The notes beneath the pieces are model-generated. The model was not told the DNA's origin and searched no databases. It saw only the letters and a program-made list of their open reading frames with translations. A stretch of DNA of 64,000 nt, from contig JAJKFH010001865.1 in assembly GCA_023333565.1 (NCBI GenBank), positions 4,712,001 through 4,776,000 on the forward strand, given 5' to 3'. The stretch comes from Puffinus mauretanicus (lineage: Eukaryota > Chordata > Aves > Procellariiformes > Procellariidae). The first letter of the stretch is position 1; each line of letters begins with the position of its first letter. The position numbers were made by a program, and so were the translations under genes. Shown here one piece after another: positions 24,128 to 38,200 of the stretch.

Positions 24128-27100
24128 GTATCACCCTACCATGACAGCTATAAAGCCCTGCAGACTGACATGCGATGTTAGAAATAGTTGTTCTTGAGAG
24201 GAAGAGAAGTATTCTAATTGAAATCCTTATATTAGGGGGAAAAAATTGTTAGGAATTTTCTTGGCGGAGTCTCTGAGGGTGAATGTTGCCTGACTTCTGT
24301 GGCAAACATGGGAGTGCTGAGCCTAATGCAAGCTACCAGATGGTCAGGGGTTATTTTCAATTGTGGAGAAGAGTAAGCCTTTCCTTGGGCCTAAAGCGTC
24401 ACAAAAAGGAAGTAAGGGAAGGAAAAAACATCAATAGTATAGAGGCAAAGGCAGGCAATACAGCCTCCTGTCTGAAAGAAGGGCTTGTCTATGCGTTATG
24501 TATAAACTTATCTTTAAACAGCTGCTCAGTATTTACACCAAAATAACTGTTTGGAAATAGTGCCTTGCCTGTTACTGCTGCAGGAGAGGTTTGTTGTTTC
24601 TGGATGTGGTTTTATTTTGTCTTTTTGTGTTTTGAATTAACTATATCTGCCTATTACTCAGAGAAACATGCGTGCCCCTGTTCTGTCCTTGCCTCATAGA
24701 TGTGTTTATTCTGTGCTTGTGGTTTGCTATTAGGGTTTTTCCAGTGTGTGCTTCTGAACACTGGAAGATGAGGGAGAGAATTTGTTTCAATGTTGTGTTT
24801 GAAATGTCATTTCTGAAGTAACCAGGTAGAGTTAAATGGTGTGGATGGCAGACTTAGTTTCTTAGTGCTGCGAAAAGAAAACAAAAGGCAGTGTGATTGC
24901 ATGTCCTGGTTCATTTTAAATTCCAGAGGAAAGGATTTTAAGCTCTCTCTGTTAACATCTGCATATGTAAGTATGTATTTTGCTTTTTTTCCCCTGTGGC
25001 AAGATTTTTTGCATTGAATACTTCTTCAGCATGCTTCTGTATTGTGTTTTGCTGGAAGATGTATGAAATTAGTTCAACTGAGTGAACTATTAGTGTTTTA
25101 CACAATACAGTTCTCCCGCACGCTATGAGAAGTAATGCGTTGCTAGTAGTTATAGACCTGGTGCACTGGGAAGCAAGCCTTGCTCTTGTGCTGAAATGTC
25201 TATCTGTAACACAAATCAATTAAATCTAACTAATTTTGAAGTTGCTGTATGTGAGTATTGCTGGAGTTGTGATTTCAGTATGTTCATCTCATTACTGGGG
25301 AATCCCACAGAGATGAGCAAATTTGAACGCAGTCCAAGGTGCATCCCAAAAATTTCAGGGTGAAGTCTGAGGGAAGAGGGACAGCTGTGGAAACTAGATC
25401 ACTTCTATTTTGCAGGATCTCTGCCAAGGCCCATCATTTGTAGAGGAAGGCATAACATGTTTTATCTATGCTGTGGCATTATAAAATAAAGCACAGTCCC
25501 TCGTATGGAAAAGGTGGATATGCCATGTTTTCTTTCCATTCTCTGGGACTCTGTGAACCTCAGAAAACCCATTCATCACCCCCTGCCTTGCATTTGCTAT
25601 AAGGAACAGCATTTTCTTCTTGCCTGCTGGATTAGCTCAAACAAATTTTTTTTTTTATTCCCTCTTGAAAACACGGCTTCATACATAGCTTCTAGCCAGC
25701 AAACGTTGTGGGATTCCATTTGGAAGGTTTTAAGGTTCTAAGCATGAGGGGGGGAAACATAGACAAACAACTTAACTTGCTTGACATCTGCTGCTGAAGT
25801 TGATGTGCGTAAATGTGTCAGATCATTTTGGCTGCCTGCAGAAGAGGGAAATACTAAAACCATAAATTCAGTACTGTTTTGTTTGTCCTGTCAGCCGAGG
25901 TTGCCGATTCAAGTGATGATTACTGGTTAAGAGTTTGTGATTCAATTTAACAGATCTCCCTGCGTATCTGCCCCTGACTATAGGCAAGGTAGATTCTGAC
26001 AGTGGTACTACCAACATATTAAGTGTAAGCGTAGGACTCGAGTAATTTAGAAATAGCATTTTTGTAAGATTGAGAACTTAGTAAGTAGGGTTTTTTTCCT
26101 CAAAGGAGTTAAATCAGAAGCTATTAAGTTTGACTGTAAAGCTTTAAATGTAGAATTTATCTTTTTGAGTTTGCCATGAAGTATTCATTTTAATATTTAA
26201 ATATCTTTAAATGATTAGGACAGTGATGCGGGTTTTAAGATCTTCAGGTAATGAAAAAAGACTGGATTCCATGTACTGGATATCCATGTATCCATCCATC
26301 CATTCTTTAATGCATCCCACAGGGCACAACCATGAAAGAGGTTTGAGTTTGAACTCGAAGGCCTTAAAAGTGTGATAACTGCTCTCATGCAGCTGAGTCT
26401 CTTGGTTTTCAGGTTGACAGGCTTTCTATGAGGTTAAGTCTATAAAAGATAACATCAAAGCAGGGGTCTGAAAGAGCCTGATGATGATGCAGGTTTTGCC
26501 AAAGCATGTTGTGTGACGGTGCGTCAGGTAGAAAATGGCAGCAATGCAAGAGTCAAAAATTAATATTACTAAAAATTAATATAATTATTTAGCTTAGAAG
26601 GTTTAATTCCGACATGCTGTACTGAACTAGCATGAGGAAGGGTGGAAGCTATAACATTATTTGCATCTAGGGGAGCAGGGGACAGTTTGGGACAAATCTT
26701 TTAGACCCACATTTACTGCTTTTTGGATGACGGCGCAATTAGTCCAGCAATCTTTGAGATTATTGTTAGTCTAATCTTTAAGCAAAATGAAATGTGAAAG
26801 TTACTCTGTGACAACAACATGATCAACAAGGATAAAACTTGAGAAATTGGAGTTTGAGCTTGCTGACTTGCCTTCATCTGCATAAGGGATGGATTCTTTG
26901 CTGCTTTGGGAAATTCCCAGAGGCGGTCTTGGACTTTGTTAATACACGTTCAAGAAATTAAGCACAAAGGATTTTGTTTCTTGTGTGCTAAATCCTACTT
27001 AGTAAACATTAGTATCTTTATGTTCTTAATGGTAAGATAATATTAATCTTAGAAAAGCCTTTGTGTCGTATGAATGTAATATATAATACGTTTGTACTTG

Positions 27101-30100
27101 CCTTTCACTTGTATGACAGAAGGGCAGGATTTTCTACTCTTTATCAGGTTGCCGAGCAGTTTGAGACTGCTTGATTCTGCAGAAAATGATTCAGTTGAAG
27201 TGCACTTAATTTAATCTCCTCTGTTTCACTGAGTATTTGATAAAAGATAATTGAAAATGCCTCAACTTCTGCTTCAGAAAGTTGTACTTGTAGATAAACC
27301 AGACTTTGGTTTGCTCTTTTTTTTCTGCTCCCTCTTAAAGGTCAATGGATCTTATTTGTAATGTGAATTATGCTGGAAAGTAAGCAATTTATGGACTCAG
27401 TCCAGAGCTGATGGAGCAGCCAGTTAAATGTGCATCTGAAACGTAGTTGTGGCATTATTCTCTGTCTTACAGTGGGAACAGTGAATTGGTGGTAATCCAA
27501 GCAAGTTACCACTGGCCACAAGGTGGCCAATAATTGATTCAATATCCGATGAGTTCTAGATTTTTCTAACAAGTCTCTTTTTGTTCATTTGTGAAAGTAA
27601 CTCGGAAAGGGTGAGGGGAACATGTGAAAGGTTAGGATTGGTTTTGCTGCTTATTTCACAGACAGTAGTTTGCTGGAAGGCTGATCAGGGTGCTGGTTCT
27701 GTAAGGTGAGTTCCTTACCAGTTATCATCCCAGTCATTACAATCACCTTGATAGTGACAAGAGTAAAAAAGGCAACTCTTTCTGTCTCACTTGCATGTCC
27801 CCAATTTTTGTTTTTAAATAAAGGGAAAAATGGTCTCCTCTTCTTTTTTTGGTCTCAGTGCTTTTTTACTGACTCTCTAATTCAGTGTAGGGTGTTTGCA
27901 TTTTTCCCAAGAAGAAAATGCTAGAAATACTACCCTATCTTCAACAGAGCAGATTTCCTCCCTGTCTTTCACCATCCTTTTTATTAGAAAATAAAGTTGT
28001 CTCCTTCTTGTCTAACAAAACGGTGATGATTTTGTTAAAGACTGTTCTTTAAAGCTATTCAGGAAAACAAAATGTCTCTTAAAAAAGAAAGATCAGATAT
28101 GGTTTATGAGCAGAGCAGTCAAAGAGAGTAACAAAGTTTGAAGGAGATAGATAGGGGAAGGAAAAAACTTTTAAGCAAATAATGACTGTAATTAAATCTA
28201 CTGTTTTGTAGTTTAAACGAAATCTTAAAATAACTTGCCAGTTGCGAGGTGAAAGATATTCTTTCCACAATCTGTGTGATATTGCTGCTGCTGTGCATTA
28301 CTTCTGGGGGCATTAACCCAGAAGAAGTAATATAGTAGATAATTGTGGGGTTTCACTTCATACCTTAAAAAGAGACAGAGGGAAGTCTGTGGCTGCACAG
28401 CATAACCCCTTGTTAATCTGGGCATTCAATAGAATTATTTGCAAAATGGTTCAAGAAGCTGAAGCCTACCAGCTCTGGTCGGGAACTTGAGATGGAGTAC
28501 ACCGATGAGCTTCTGTGCCAAGGAGTTTCCACAGCTCTTGGCAGGTCTCTGGCAAAGCAAACGTAATGATTGTGTGGCACAGGTAGGGCTGAAATTATTC
28601 CAACAGTAGCTTCTCTTCACCTGATGTACCAAGGCAGGAGATGATGTAGCGTAATCAGTGTATTTTATGAGAGTGGCAGGACAAGCACGCTGGAAAATGA
28701 GCAGGCATAGTTATGTTGGAGGAAGACTGTTGGACAAACTTTCGCCATGATTTGTAGTACCAAAATACCTTCTCTTTAGCATAGTAACCTTTCCTTGCAG
28801 GGAGGCAATATAAACAAAGGCTCTGTGCATGTGGTGTGAGGCATGCATGGTGCCTGGTTAAATGAGCTACTTTGAGCTGAAGTACACTGTGCTGTGCCTT
28901 GTTTGCTTTGATGGAAACCTCCTTACTGGTTCTGCAGGCTGTGATAAAAGGAAATCAGCTGTGCTGAAATGGAGAGCAAAAACCCAAACTCTCTGGAACT
29001 TGAATATACATTGAACTGAATTGCAATGCTTATGTATTCAAAGATGTATTAATTCTTGGATATGTTTCTCCAAATAGGAAAAAACCCAACCAAAATCCCA
29101 CCACCAACTCTTTGTTCATAGACTCCAACAGATTAGGTGGCCACCAACGGGTGGTAGGCAGAATGTGTAGAACTAGTTACACTTGGAGTGCTAGCTGGAT
29201 TTTGGAGAGTAATGACTCCCCTCCCTACCCGTCCAAGCCACAGTAGTTTATTGCATTGTAATAAAAAGACATAAATTAGACTTCAGTGTTCAGAAGATAC
29301 ACAGTGACATGTTTTCAAAACCAAATTAGATGCAAATCACTTAGGCCTCTGCAGCTCCCGTTGAGATTTTGCACATGTTGGATGACAGGAATTAGTTCTG
29401 TTAAGTAAGTCTTATGCAATACAGTATAAGCATCATGAAAAACACAGCTTTCTTTTATGGTAAAGTACAATTGAGATGGTTAATCATATTTTTAGTATGT
29501 TTTTGTGTATGGGGGGGGGAAGAGTAAGAGAGGTAGATTCTGCCTTTTTTTAGAGGCTTTTTAGACACATGCTGCTGGAAAAGTGTGAAGTAAATGGTAA
29601 AAGAGATGCTTTCCTCCATGTCAGAACTGGAACCAAATTAATGGACTGGGAGCATTCTGGTCTGAAATAGAGCCTTTTTTTGTTCTGATATCTACAACAT
29701 AGTCTACAAGGAGCTGGTTTTAACAAGTATAGAAAAATGCTTTTGTGTATCCAGTCGTAACATGCTCTAGGGGAAAAAACAAAGTTATTCCTAGTGCAAA
29801 AGTGGGTATTGGTCTCTATTGACTCTATTTATAGATTTATTTATCTTTAAGCTATTTTCTTTTTATACTGGGATGTTTTACCTTTTTGGTGATGTGCATA
29901 CAATAATGAATAATGCAACTCTCAGCTGCATTTACAAGGAAATACTGTAGGCCATTCTGGAAAGCTGTAGTTAAGTCAGGAAAAGCAGCCATTGTTATGT
30001 TACAAATATGAAAAGACTATAAAAAAGTGTGGAAGCAAGTTTAAATATTGTTTCAGCTCGTATTCCAGAGGAACAGTTAGCAGAACGGGAGGGCTGGGAA

Positions 30101-32689
30101 CTGCTATTATCTTTCTAATTTGTTCTGTGCTGGAAAACTTATTTAAAAAAATAGATTATTAAATTGGAAACAAAGGTATTCTGTACCTTTTTGATTGTGT
30201 TTTGGAGACCTTCATAACAGGACAAGCGTTTTATGCCTGATCAAAAATTACCCCTTAGGGTGAGGAGGAGACAAGCATCTGTCCCTCAGTTGAGCACTTA
30301 CCTGCAATGTCTGCCTGGGTTTAATTTGTTTGTACAGGCACTTTTTGTGAAGCGGGGAGGACTTTTGAAAGGCTCACCTTCTCCCTTGAGTTTTCTGGTG
30401 ATAAAAGAGGCTGCTTCAATACTTCAAGCCCAGAGCTACCCACTGGCTGCCCATAGAACATGAGAGACTCTTTTGTGTTCTCCTCTCAGAGCAATATTGC
30501 TTCTGGAGATAATGGCTTTGCTGAAGATACTCTTTGAACAGAGGCAAGGTTGCTGTAGTGATTTGGGTCAAAGTGAAGGCAGCCTGTACTGAGGAGTTTC
30601 TTTCGGTATGCACTTTGGGTATAATACACATTATTTTAGAAGGATCTGAAGGATCCAATTTGCCTGGGGTACTCACAGCCCCAAGATGCATTTCTTTTTA
30701 CCCATTCGCTCAAAAACTTGTTCAAATGGAATAGATATTTCTGGTGGTAATGTGCTTTTGGGGGGTTTGTGCTTGAATTTGTATTGATCGAGAGTTAGTA
30801 TAGTTTAGAAGCCTTGCAGCTATTTGGTGTGTTTGCTAGATACGATCCTTGAGGCTTCTGGGGGCATGTGGATTAGTGTCCATTACCCTTTGAATTCAGC
30901 AGGAATCTCTCATTTGAGACGGTGAGACTTTTAAGACATATAGTTCCCCCAAACTTTTACAAAACTGGTTTAATTTCTTAGGGCGGCACTCTCAGAAGTG
31001 ACCAGTTGTTCACATCTGCACAATGTAATGTCATCTGTCAGCAAACCTAGAGAAGCATTTTTAATTTCTCAGCTGCGCGTGATGCAGCGTTTTTTTTGTG
31101 TGGAAAGGAAATAGAAGTTGGTTACAGCCTTTGGTACTTCTCTCTAGTTCTGTATAGCTTTGATAGATAAAATCCATAGTCTGTATAGGTTTTACTTGTG
31201 TCCGTGAACACGCACACAAACACAGGCACATGGGTATATAAATTAATTACAATTTCTGTAATCGTAATTCACTCCTTTACTATTAAACATGTAAGAGTAT
31301 GTAACAAGGGCATCAGCAATATGTCTTGATACCCCTATGGTGTACACTATTTCCATAATAGATTGTCTATTAAATACAAAACATATCAGTGTGTTTTGTT
31401 TAGAATAATTGTGCACAGATAAGTATTATGAATACTTCATGTCCGGGTCCAATCTCTGTCCACCTTACAGGTACTTCTGCATTCACTGCAGATGGTGCAG
31501 GGTAACAGAAGTTAAAAATCGCTTCAAGAAGCATAATCGTTGTAACTTTTGCAATTATTTTTAATTGTGCAAAGCTGAAGGCATTTAAAAAAAACCAAAA
31601 CCACAAAATCTCTTGATTTTGAAAATGTGTAGGGCAAATTGCTGGGTTTGGGATACCTCTGTACATTTTAGAGGTGCTTCCTTTTGTTACACGGTTCCCT
31701 GTAGTAACTGTTGCCTTGGTCATAGCATATCCAGAGAAGTGGCGATGAGGTACTGGCTATGCAAATCTTCATGAACCTTTCAGCTCAGTAAGGCGTATGT
31801 TTTGACTCCATCTTCCAGTTAATGATATTATGTGCTTTTTTTAAATGTCATTCTTGCATATGGTCAAAACTAGGCGAGCTTTGCCCTTTCTCTGAACAAC
31901 AAACCACTTTGCAAAGGCGTTCATCCTCTTACCAAGGAGAGAACCATAGCAAGCCTGGACAGAGATGGTTTGAAGTGCTCGTCTTGCAAGTAAATACCAG
32001 GCATCTGCAGGGTCCCTGCCAGAAGCTCAGCTGAGAGATCCAGCAAATATTTTGCTCCTTCTGTGGTGCTTTCACCCAGCCTAGTTGGGGTTGCATCAGG
32101 GTGTTAGCGCGCAGCGTCGCCTCGCAGATTTTGCTGCACATGTATTATCAAATCACAGGTCGAGCTTACAACACAGTGAGGCCATGCCAGGGGTTTTGAG
32201 TATGTGTTGCATGAGAAGTTTGCCTTTAAAAACAGAGTGAAAGAAGAGACAATTCCAAAACCTAAATATTTCTAAATTTTGGATGCCTTGGGAATTACCA
32301 GGTTTTATGTTGGTATTTTTGCTCCATTCAATTTTAAAGGCCAGCTGAACACCAGAGGTCTTGGAGATTGTTTTGTGTAGGAGAAATAAAAATTGTGTGT
32401 GGGGTAGTTTTGTTGATTATTGTTTCCTAAGGCTTTATTAAAACTGCATGAGTACATACAAATGTAAAAGAGTTGAATCAAACAGGAGAAAGTCTTTTGT
32501 GCGTGGTTACAGATCTGTTTCAGGAGGTGTTGAGCACCCAAACTCTTTTCCCTACTTCCCCCTCCCCCCCGGCTTGTTTTCCCACTGCTTGTTCAGGCTG
32601 TGAAGTTTTCTTTCCCCCTGAGCTTCTCTGACCTTCCTGCTGCCTCTCTTGCACCGGTGGGGAGATCTGCATGAAGCAATTCTCTGGCC

Positions 32690-33160
32690 TCACGCTGCCT
32701 TGTGCCCCCTCGTTTGATTGTGAAGTATGCCTTTTATCTCCGGGTCTTTATTATATGCTTAATGCAAACCCATTGTTCAGTGTGAGAGGGAACTGCAGTC
32801 TTGGAAAGATGCTTCTTTCATTTACAAGTAGCAGGAACTAGCCCCTTGATATTTGAATAAAAGCACTAACGACCCCATGTTCCACTTAAGTCAGAGTTGT
32901 TTTCCTTGAGTTAAGGTGATACGCAGAAATGAAGTAATGCGTCTAACGAAACGGAACAGCGCAGCACTCTGAGAGGAAAACCAACTGGCACGTTCATGGA
33001 TTGTATATGCTGGATGGCTTCTTGGTGCTAGGTTGTGATTACGGCTTGCTTCTCTGGGTCCTGCTCTGCCTTATGCAAAGCATAATGTAATGTGTTATAA
33101 TAGAAAGGAGAGCTTGGAATGCTCTTCTTTGCATAATTGCGTAATTAGAAGATTTTCTAC
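32690..33160. promoter_or_regulatory. Homeodomain/POU/SOX-motif cluster, candidate intronic enhancer
   Basis: This block holds ATGCAAAC (octamer-like, 32762-32769) two bases from CATTGTTC (SOX-like, 32771-32778), the perfect inverted repeat TTATGC-AAA-GCATAA at 33071-33085, and TTTGCATAATTGCGTAATTA at 33128-33147, which overlaps octamer, C/EBP and homeodomain-type sites. Such clustering resembles conserved developmental enhancers, but short AT-rich motifs are common by chance and conservation could not be tested. Confidence 0.25.
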
Positions 33161-35144
33161 TTAATGGACTGTACCACAGTTTCATTTAATGTATTTATTT
33201 TCTATGCCTAATAAGTACCATTATTCGCCCCCACTCCCCAGGTCACTTCTGTATCTTGAAGTGATGCTCTAAGTCCAAGTGGGCAATTACATAACATAGA
33301 GAGAGGTAGGGGAAGCCTCTTTTTTAGTATGTTTGCTCATTAGGTAGCTTTGCTTCATTATGGTAATGATGTAGTAGACCAGCTATATTAGTTAGATCAG
33401 TAATGTCAGTATAATGATATTTCAGATAGATAAATGCCTGTTTTTTGCTAAGGTCATTTAATCAAAAAATTCTGATGAACCTTACAGATAAGCTCATCTC
33501 TTGGTAATACAGTGAGCGAATGGTCTTGAGAGATTAAGAACCAGTGGAAATGTGTAGGCTAGTTTTATCGTTTGCGATCCATTGGTGAATGGATCTGTTT
33601 TTATATTTCCATGAGAAATAGCATCTGTGGCTTCTCCTCTGGCTAATGTTGCTTACTTTCATATATAAGCAGAAATCTTACAGAAAATCTGACTTGAGAT
33701 CTTTGCTAGAACACTAAAGTCCTGTTTGCCACTTTTGGTTTTTTACTATTCCTTATGTGGAAAACATCTTAATTTCATTTGTCCTAACATTCATTATTAA
33801 TAATAACTTCTATGAATGTATGCACAGTGCAATGCTGCCATGCTGCAGCAATAACTTGCACAGTTGTCCTTCCATTCTTCTCCCCTGTTAATCTTGTAGC
33901 TATACCTGCATCCCAAGGCCAATTAAACTTTTCAGTTCAAGGAGGAGTAAAATTTCTTACCTTCTGGGAAGGTGCACTAACACTCTATTACTTCTTTCTG
34001 GAGGAAAAGACAATTTCCTCAGCTTCTTTTGAAAACTTAACTGCTTAGCATTAAAAAAAAAAAAATCAGACTCCTTAGGACCATAGGAAAGTTGCTCATG
34101 TAGGAGAGGAATGCTGCCGTCAAAATTCCTGACTCTAGGACAGATGAGGCCATTTTTTATGCCCAGCGACCACCAAATGTCAAATGTGGAAGCAGTCGTT
34201 GGAGCAGAAGGCATGAATTTAGTTTCCCTGCTGCCTGGTGCCTGCATCTGCCTAGGTTGCAGCATCACATTTCCTCTCGTCCCGTTTGATCCAGGGTTTT
34301 TAAGTCATCTTTGGAAAAGTATTTTGGGCTTGGTCAGGGTGGGGGAGAGGACCTCCAAACCTCAGCTTGGACAGGTATATAGCTGAGACGTTCACCAACG
34401 GTATGGTGGTATAGAGCTAAGGTGTCTCAGCCACAGCAATTCACTGAGTGAAGTGAGCGCTGGCTGATTGAAATCTCTCTTGATCTTGGTTTGAAATAAT
34501 AGTGACCTGTTCTGCACTAAGGGATTTGAGACCTGAGGTGTGACCGAAAGGGCCTCCCTCAGCCTCGCCGATAGCAGATGAAGGAGTCCTCTCTTCTTGG
34601 TTTCTCTCTGGTAACTGTGTTCATTCACTGGCTTTTTTGGAAAGGGTGCTGGAACTCCTGTTGTGCCGTGCTGGTCTCCACGCAGGCATCCTTCACAGGG
34701 CCACCGTGCCCAACATATGCTGGTGGATGACAGAACTGAGCGCCCCGGTGCTGAGGTCCCTCTGTGAGTGTACTCATCGGCAAGTGAAGATTAAATTGCT
34801 TGCACACAACAAACCTGGGAATAAAGCACAGGTCTTTGATTCTCCCGTAGCCTCATAAAGCTGCTTTTTTAAACTCCAGTGTTCTGCTTAAGAACAGGAT
34901 GTTTCAGCGAGTGTCTGCAAAATGGTAAGTTTAGACAGATTTATTTTTATCCAACATGTTTGTTACACAGCAATTGAGATTTGAGGGAAGATATGGTTTA
35001 CAAAAAATATAAAAGCATCTTTAATAAATAAAAGGAGGATTTGGATTAAATATCCTTTTAAATACAAGACTAGAAGCTTATACTGAGGGCTTTGAAACTC
35101 TATTGCTGCCACGTATACCCAGATAGAATCCAGAACAACAGTTT

Positions 35145-35227
35145 AAAAAAAAAAAAAAAAAGCCTATTAAAGTACATAATGGTCCAATCAATAAAGCCTT
35201 GCCTTTTAAATTTTTTTTTTTTTTTTT
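35145..35227. repeat. A17 and T17 runs in inverted arrangement
   Basis: An uninterrupted A17 at 35145-35161 and an uninterrupted T17 at 35211-35227 are separated by 49 bp of ordinary sequence. They could pair as a hairpin in single-stranded DNA or RNA. Confidence 0.85.
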
Positions 35228-38200
35228 ACAATCCTGCATGTGTTTTTTTAAAATAAAAACAACTTTCTACAGCAGTCCAGCTTAGTTGGTGGAAGTAAGT
35301 ATGCTTTGGAGATGAGTCCAAGGCAGAATTTCCACATGGATGCTCTGTGGTATAAGCGCCGGTAGAGGCAAGCCATGAAAACCGAATAAAAATACTAGGG
35401 CTGATTCACAGCCATGTTACTTCAGATTAATGCCAGTGTCCCTGGGTTTGATTTAAGTTTTATTTAGACATCGAGAGCAGGCTGAATGCTGTTTCAAAGC
35501 TCACAGTGTGATCCGTTAATGCTGGATTAGAAGGAACATTTGTTTAATGATATTACAGCGGCATAGCGCGGTGGTGAATGTGGTCCATAATCTTTAGCAT
35601 TGATCTATGTGAACTGTAATAACATCACAAGAAAATTAGTTCTTTGAGTGTGTTGGAAGGAGAACAAGTCTTTGTTGGGAATCGGTTCATACAATGTACT
35701 GGAAGAGTTTCAATTCTTTTCATCGGGAGAGAAAGGCACCGTCGCTTACAGGGCCCATGGAGGACTTGCGTACCCTTTGTCTTCTGCTCGCACCCTTTCT
35801 GAAAATGAAGGGCTGAATTTCTCTATTAAATGTTCCAGTTTGAACTGGGGTATTAGTTTGAACTGGCAAGCAGTATCTCCGATATCAGGCAAGACGAAAC
35901 AAATGGTGCTGAGCATGTGCTGAGTTGATTAAAGTTCAGTTCCAGCAGAAGCCAGTCATTTAAACTGTCTTTGGGTATTTAGTAAAGACTGTGGTGGCTT
36001 TGGTTGCTGTTTTTCCATGTCTATGACCTGACCCCTAAACAAGAAAGGGCTGTTACTGGATCAGTAAGGTGTAACCTGGCACAGATTAGTTTTCTTGTAT
36101 AATCAGGTGCATTTTTTTTATGCCTGTCCTGTGTTTCCTGTCTATTGATTATGGCTGAACAAGCAGAATTCAGTTTTGGTGTCATTCTGAAATGATGTTT
36201 TTCACACTAATGTGTAGAGCTTGACCGGTTCCTCATACAGCATAAACCAGTATGAGTCAGTATAGGTACACTTGTGCAGAAGTATGCTGATTTAAAACTT
36301 TTGTCACAGGCAAAAATGCTACTAAAACAAGCAAAGGCATTCGGGAGTAAAAAAAAAAACAAACCACCCAAACAAGCCCCCATCAGCTGCTGTTTCCCAC
36401 TAATTTAAGGTTAATTTGGCTCCTGTTGCACTTAGTTCATACACATATTTATATTTGTAAGGCTTTACTCTTTAATTTATACAGCTTTGGCCTTGTCTGA
36501 AGGATTTATGAAGTGCTGTTGTAGATCTGCTACTTACTGCTGGTCTCATGACCAGCAAAATAAACATGATTTTTTGATTTAGTTCATGTGGAATAGTTCA
36601 GACATTAATGTTTTAAGTGTTCTTCACATCCTGATATTTATTGACTTAGGTAAGGTGTTGGGGTTTTTTGTTTGTTTGTTTTCCCCAAGGTTTGTTTTTT
36701 TTTAAAAAAAATTTAAATAAACTAAAACTTACACAATTCAAAGATGCCACTTGCAAATCCTTTGGTCAGCATTAGCAGCTTAGAGCCTGGAAGATGCAGG
36801 CAGTAAAGTATCGAGCTCTTTTAAGTGTCCCTATCCCCTTGTCTTTGCCCTGTAGGCTGCAGGCTTTTTGGGCAAGGTATCGATAGCTAAATGCCAAAAC
36901 ATCCTAAATTTGAAATGTAAGATTATTTTTTTTTTAAAGGATTACTTTGTAATGCTAGCAGGAATTGCCATTTCCTCTGCCCAGTGAATAGCTGCTTGAC
37001 TCCTGTAGCAGCAAGAGGCGAGCTGGTGGTTCTTGTTCTAGGAAGCAACTTCTGCAGGCTGGCATTTAAGCAGAGCAACTTCTGTAGTGCAACACTGAAG
37101 CAGTGTTAGAACACAGAGTATCTGCAAATAAAGGTTGCTTTACCTGCACTTCCTCATCTCCTTCTAGGACTGGTTTTAACAAATTTGTGTGACTAATAGC
37201 AGACTGTGCACAGTGGTCAATTTTTGGAAGTTAAATCTTCGTTGTATTTAAACCTTGTCCTGATGGAGCAGTTTTGGAAAGGAAAGGATGTTTGCTTTTC
37301 TGCCCTTTCGTGTGTCACTGGAGTCCTTGAGGTAGACCTCAAAGCTAAGCTGACTTCTGACCAAACTTGGTGACAGTACCCTGTTATGCTCAAAAGGTGT
37401 GAGAGGGTCTTAACTAAGACTTCAGTTTCTAGGTGTGGAGTGGGCTGCTGTGCTCCTTTTAGCCACGTTGCCAGATAAGAGACTGAAATTTGGTGGTGTC
37501 AGCTGACTGAAGTAGGTTGAACCAGAAGGTCAGAAGCAAATGGTGCCGTAAATCTGTATTGACACCTGAAGGTTATTGATTATTTTTTCCCAATAGATTG
37601 AAATAATTTCACATGCAATCACTTCCTAATTGCTTCCAATTAGGAACAATAGTGAAGTCTTACCATAGAAAAGAAATTATCCATCACTCAAGTATTTTGG
37701 GGGATGGAGGAGTGCGCCTGATTCCTTATCTAAGTCTTGGAAAACCTTTGGTATTTTCCATTCTTACAAGTTTTTTTCCCTGTGACTTTGTTTTCTCCAA
37801 ATGAATTGTTCCTATAAAGGAATTTAAACTCTGGATAATTATTGTTCTCTGTTCCAAAAGCTAATAAAAACAAAACTCAACAGTATGCAGTTGGAGGCCT
37901 ATGGAAAAACTTGGGTGTAACACACAAAGTAGAAAAACAAACTTCGCTGATGAGGCCAGGAAGCTACGATCACATTTTCCAGTTTTAACTGTATGTGTTG
38001 GTCCTAACTGGGAATGTTTCCTGTTAAACTGAAATTTTCCTCTCTATTTTATTTTGTAGTTGTTTTTTTACCCATAAACTGTGGGCAGGAGGGGATAATA
38101 AATGTCAAAGATACTTGCGTATGATCTCAAACACAGGGAAAGGATATATTTTTGTAATATTTTATAGGGGCACATGCTGCTTTGTGCTATATAAGACTGG

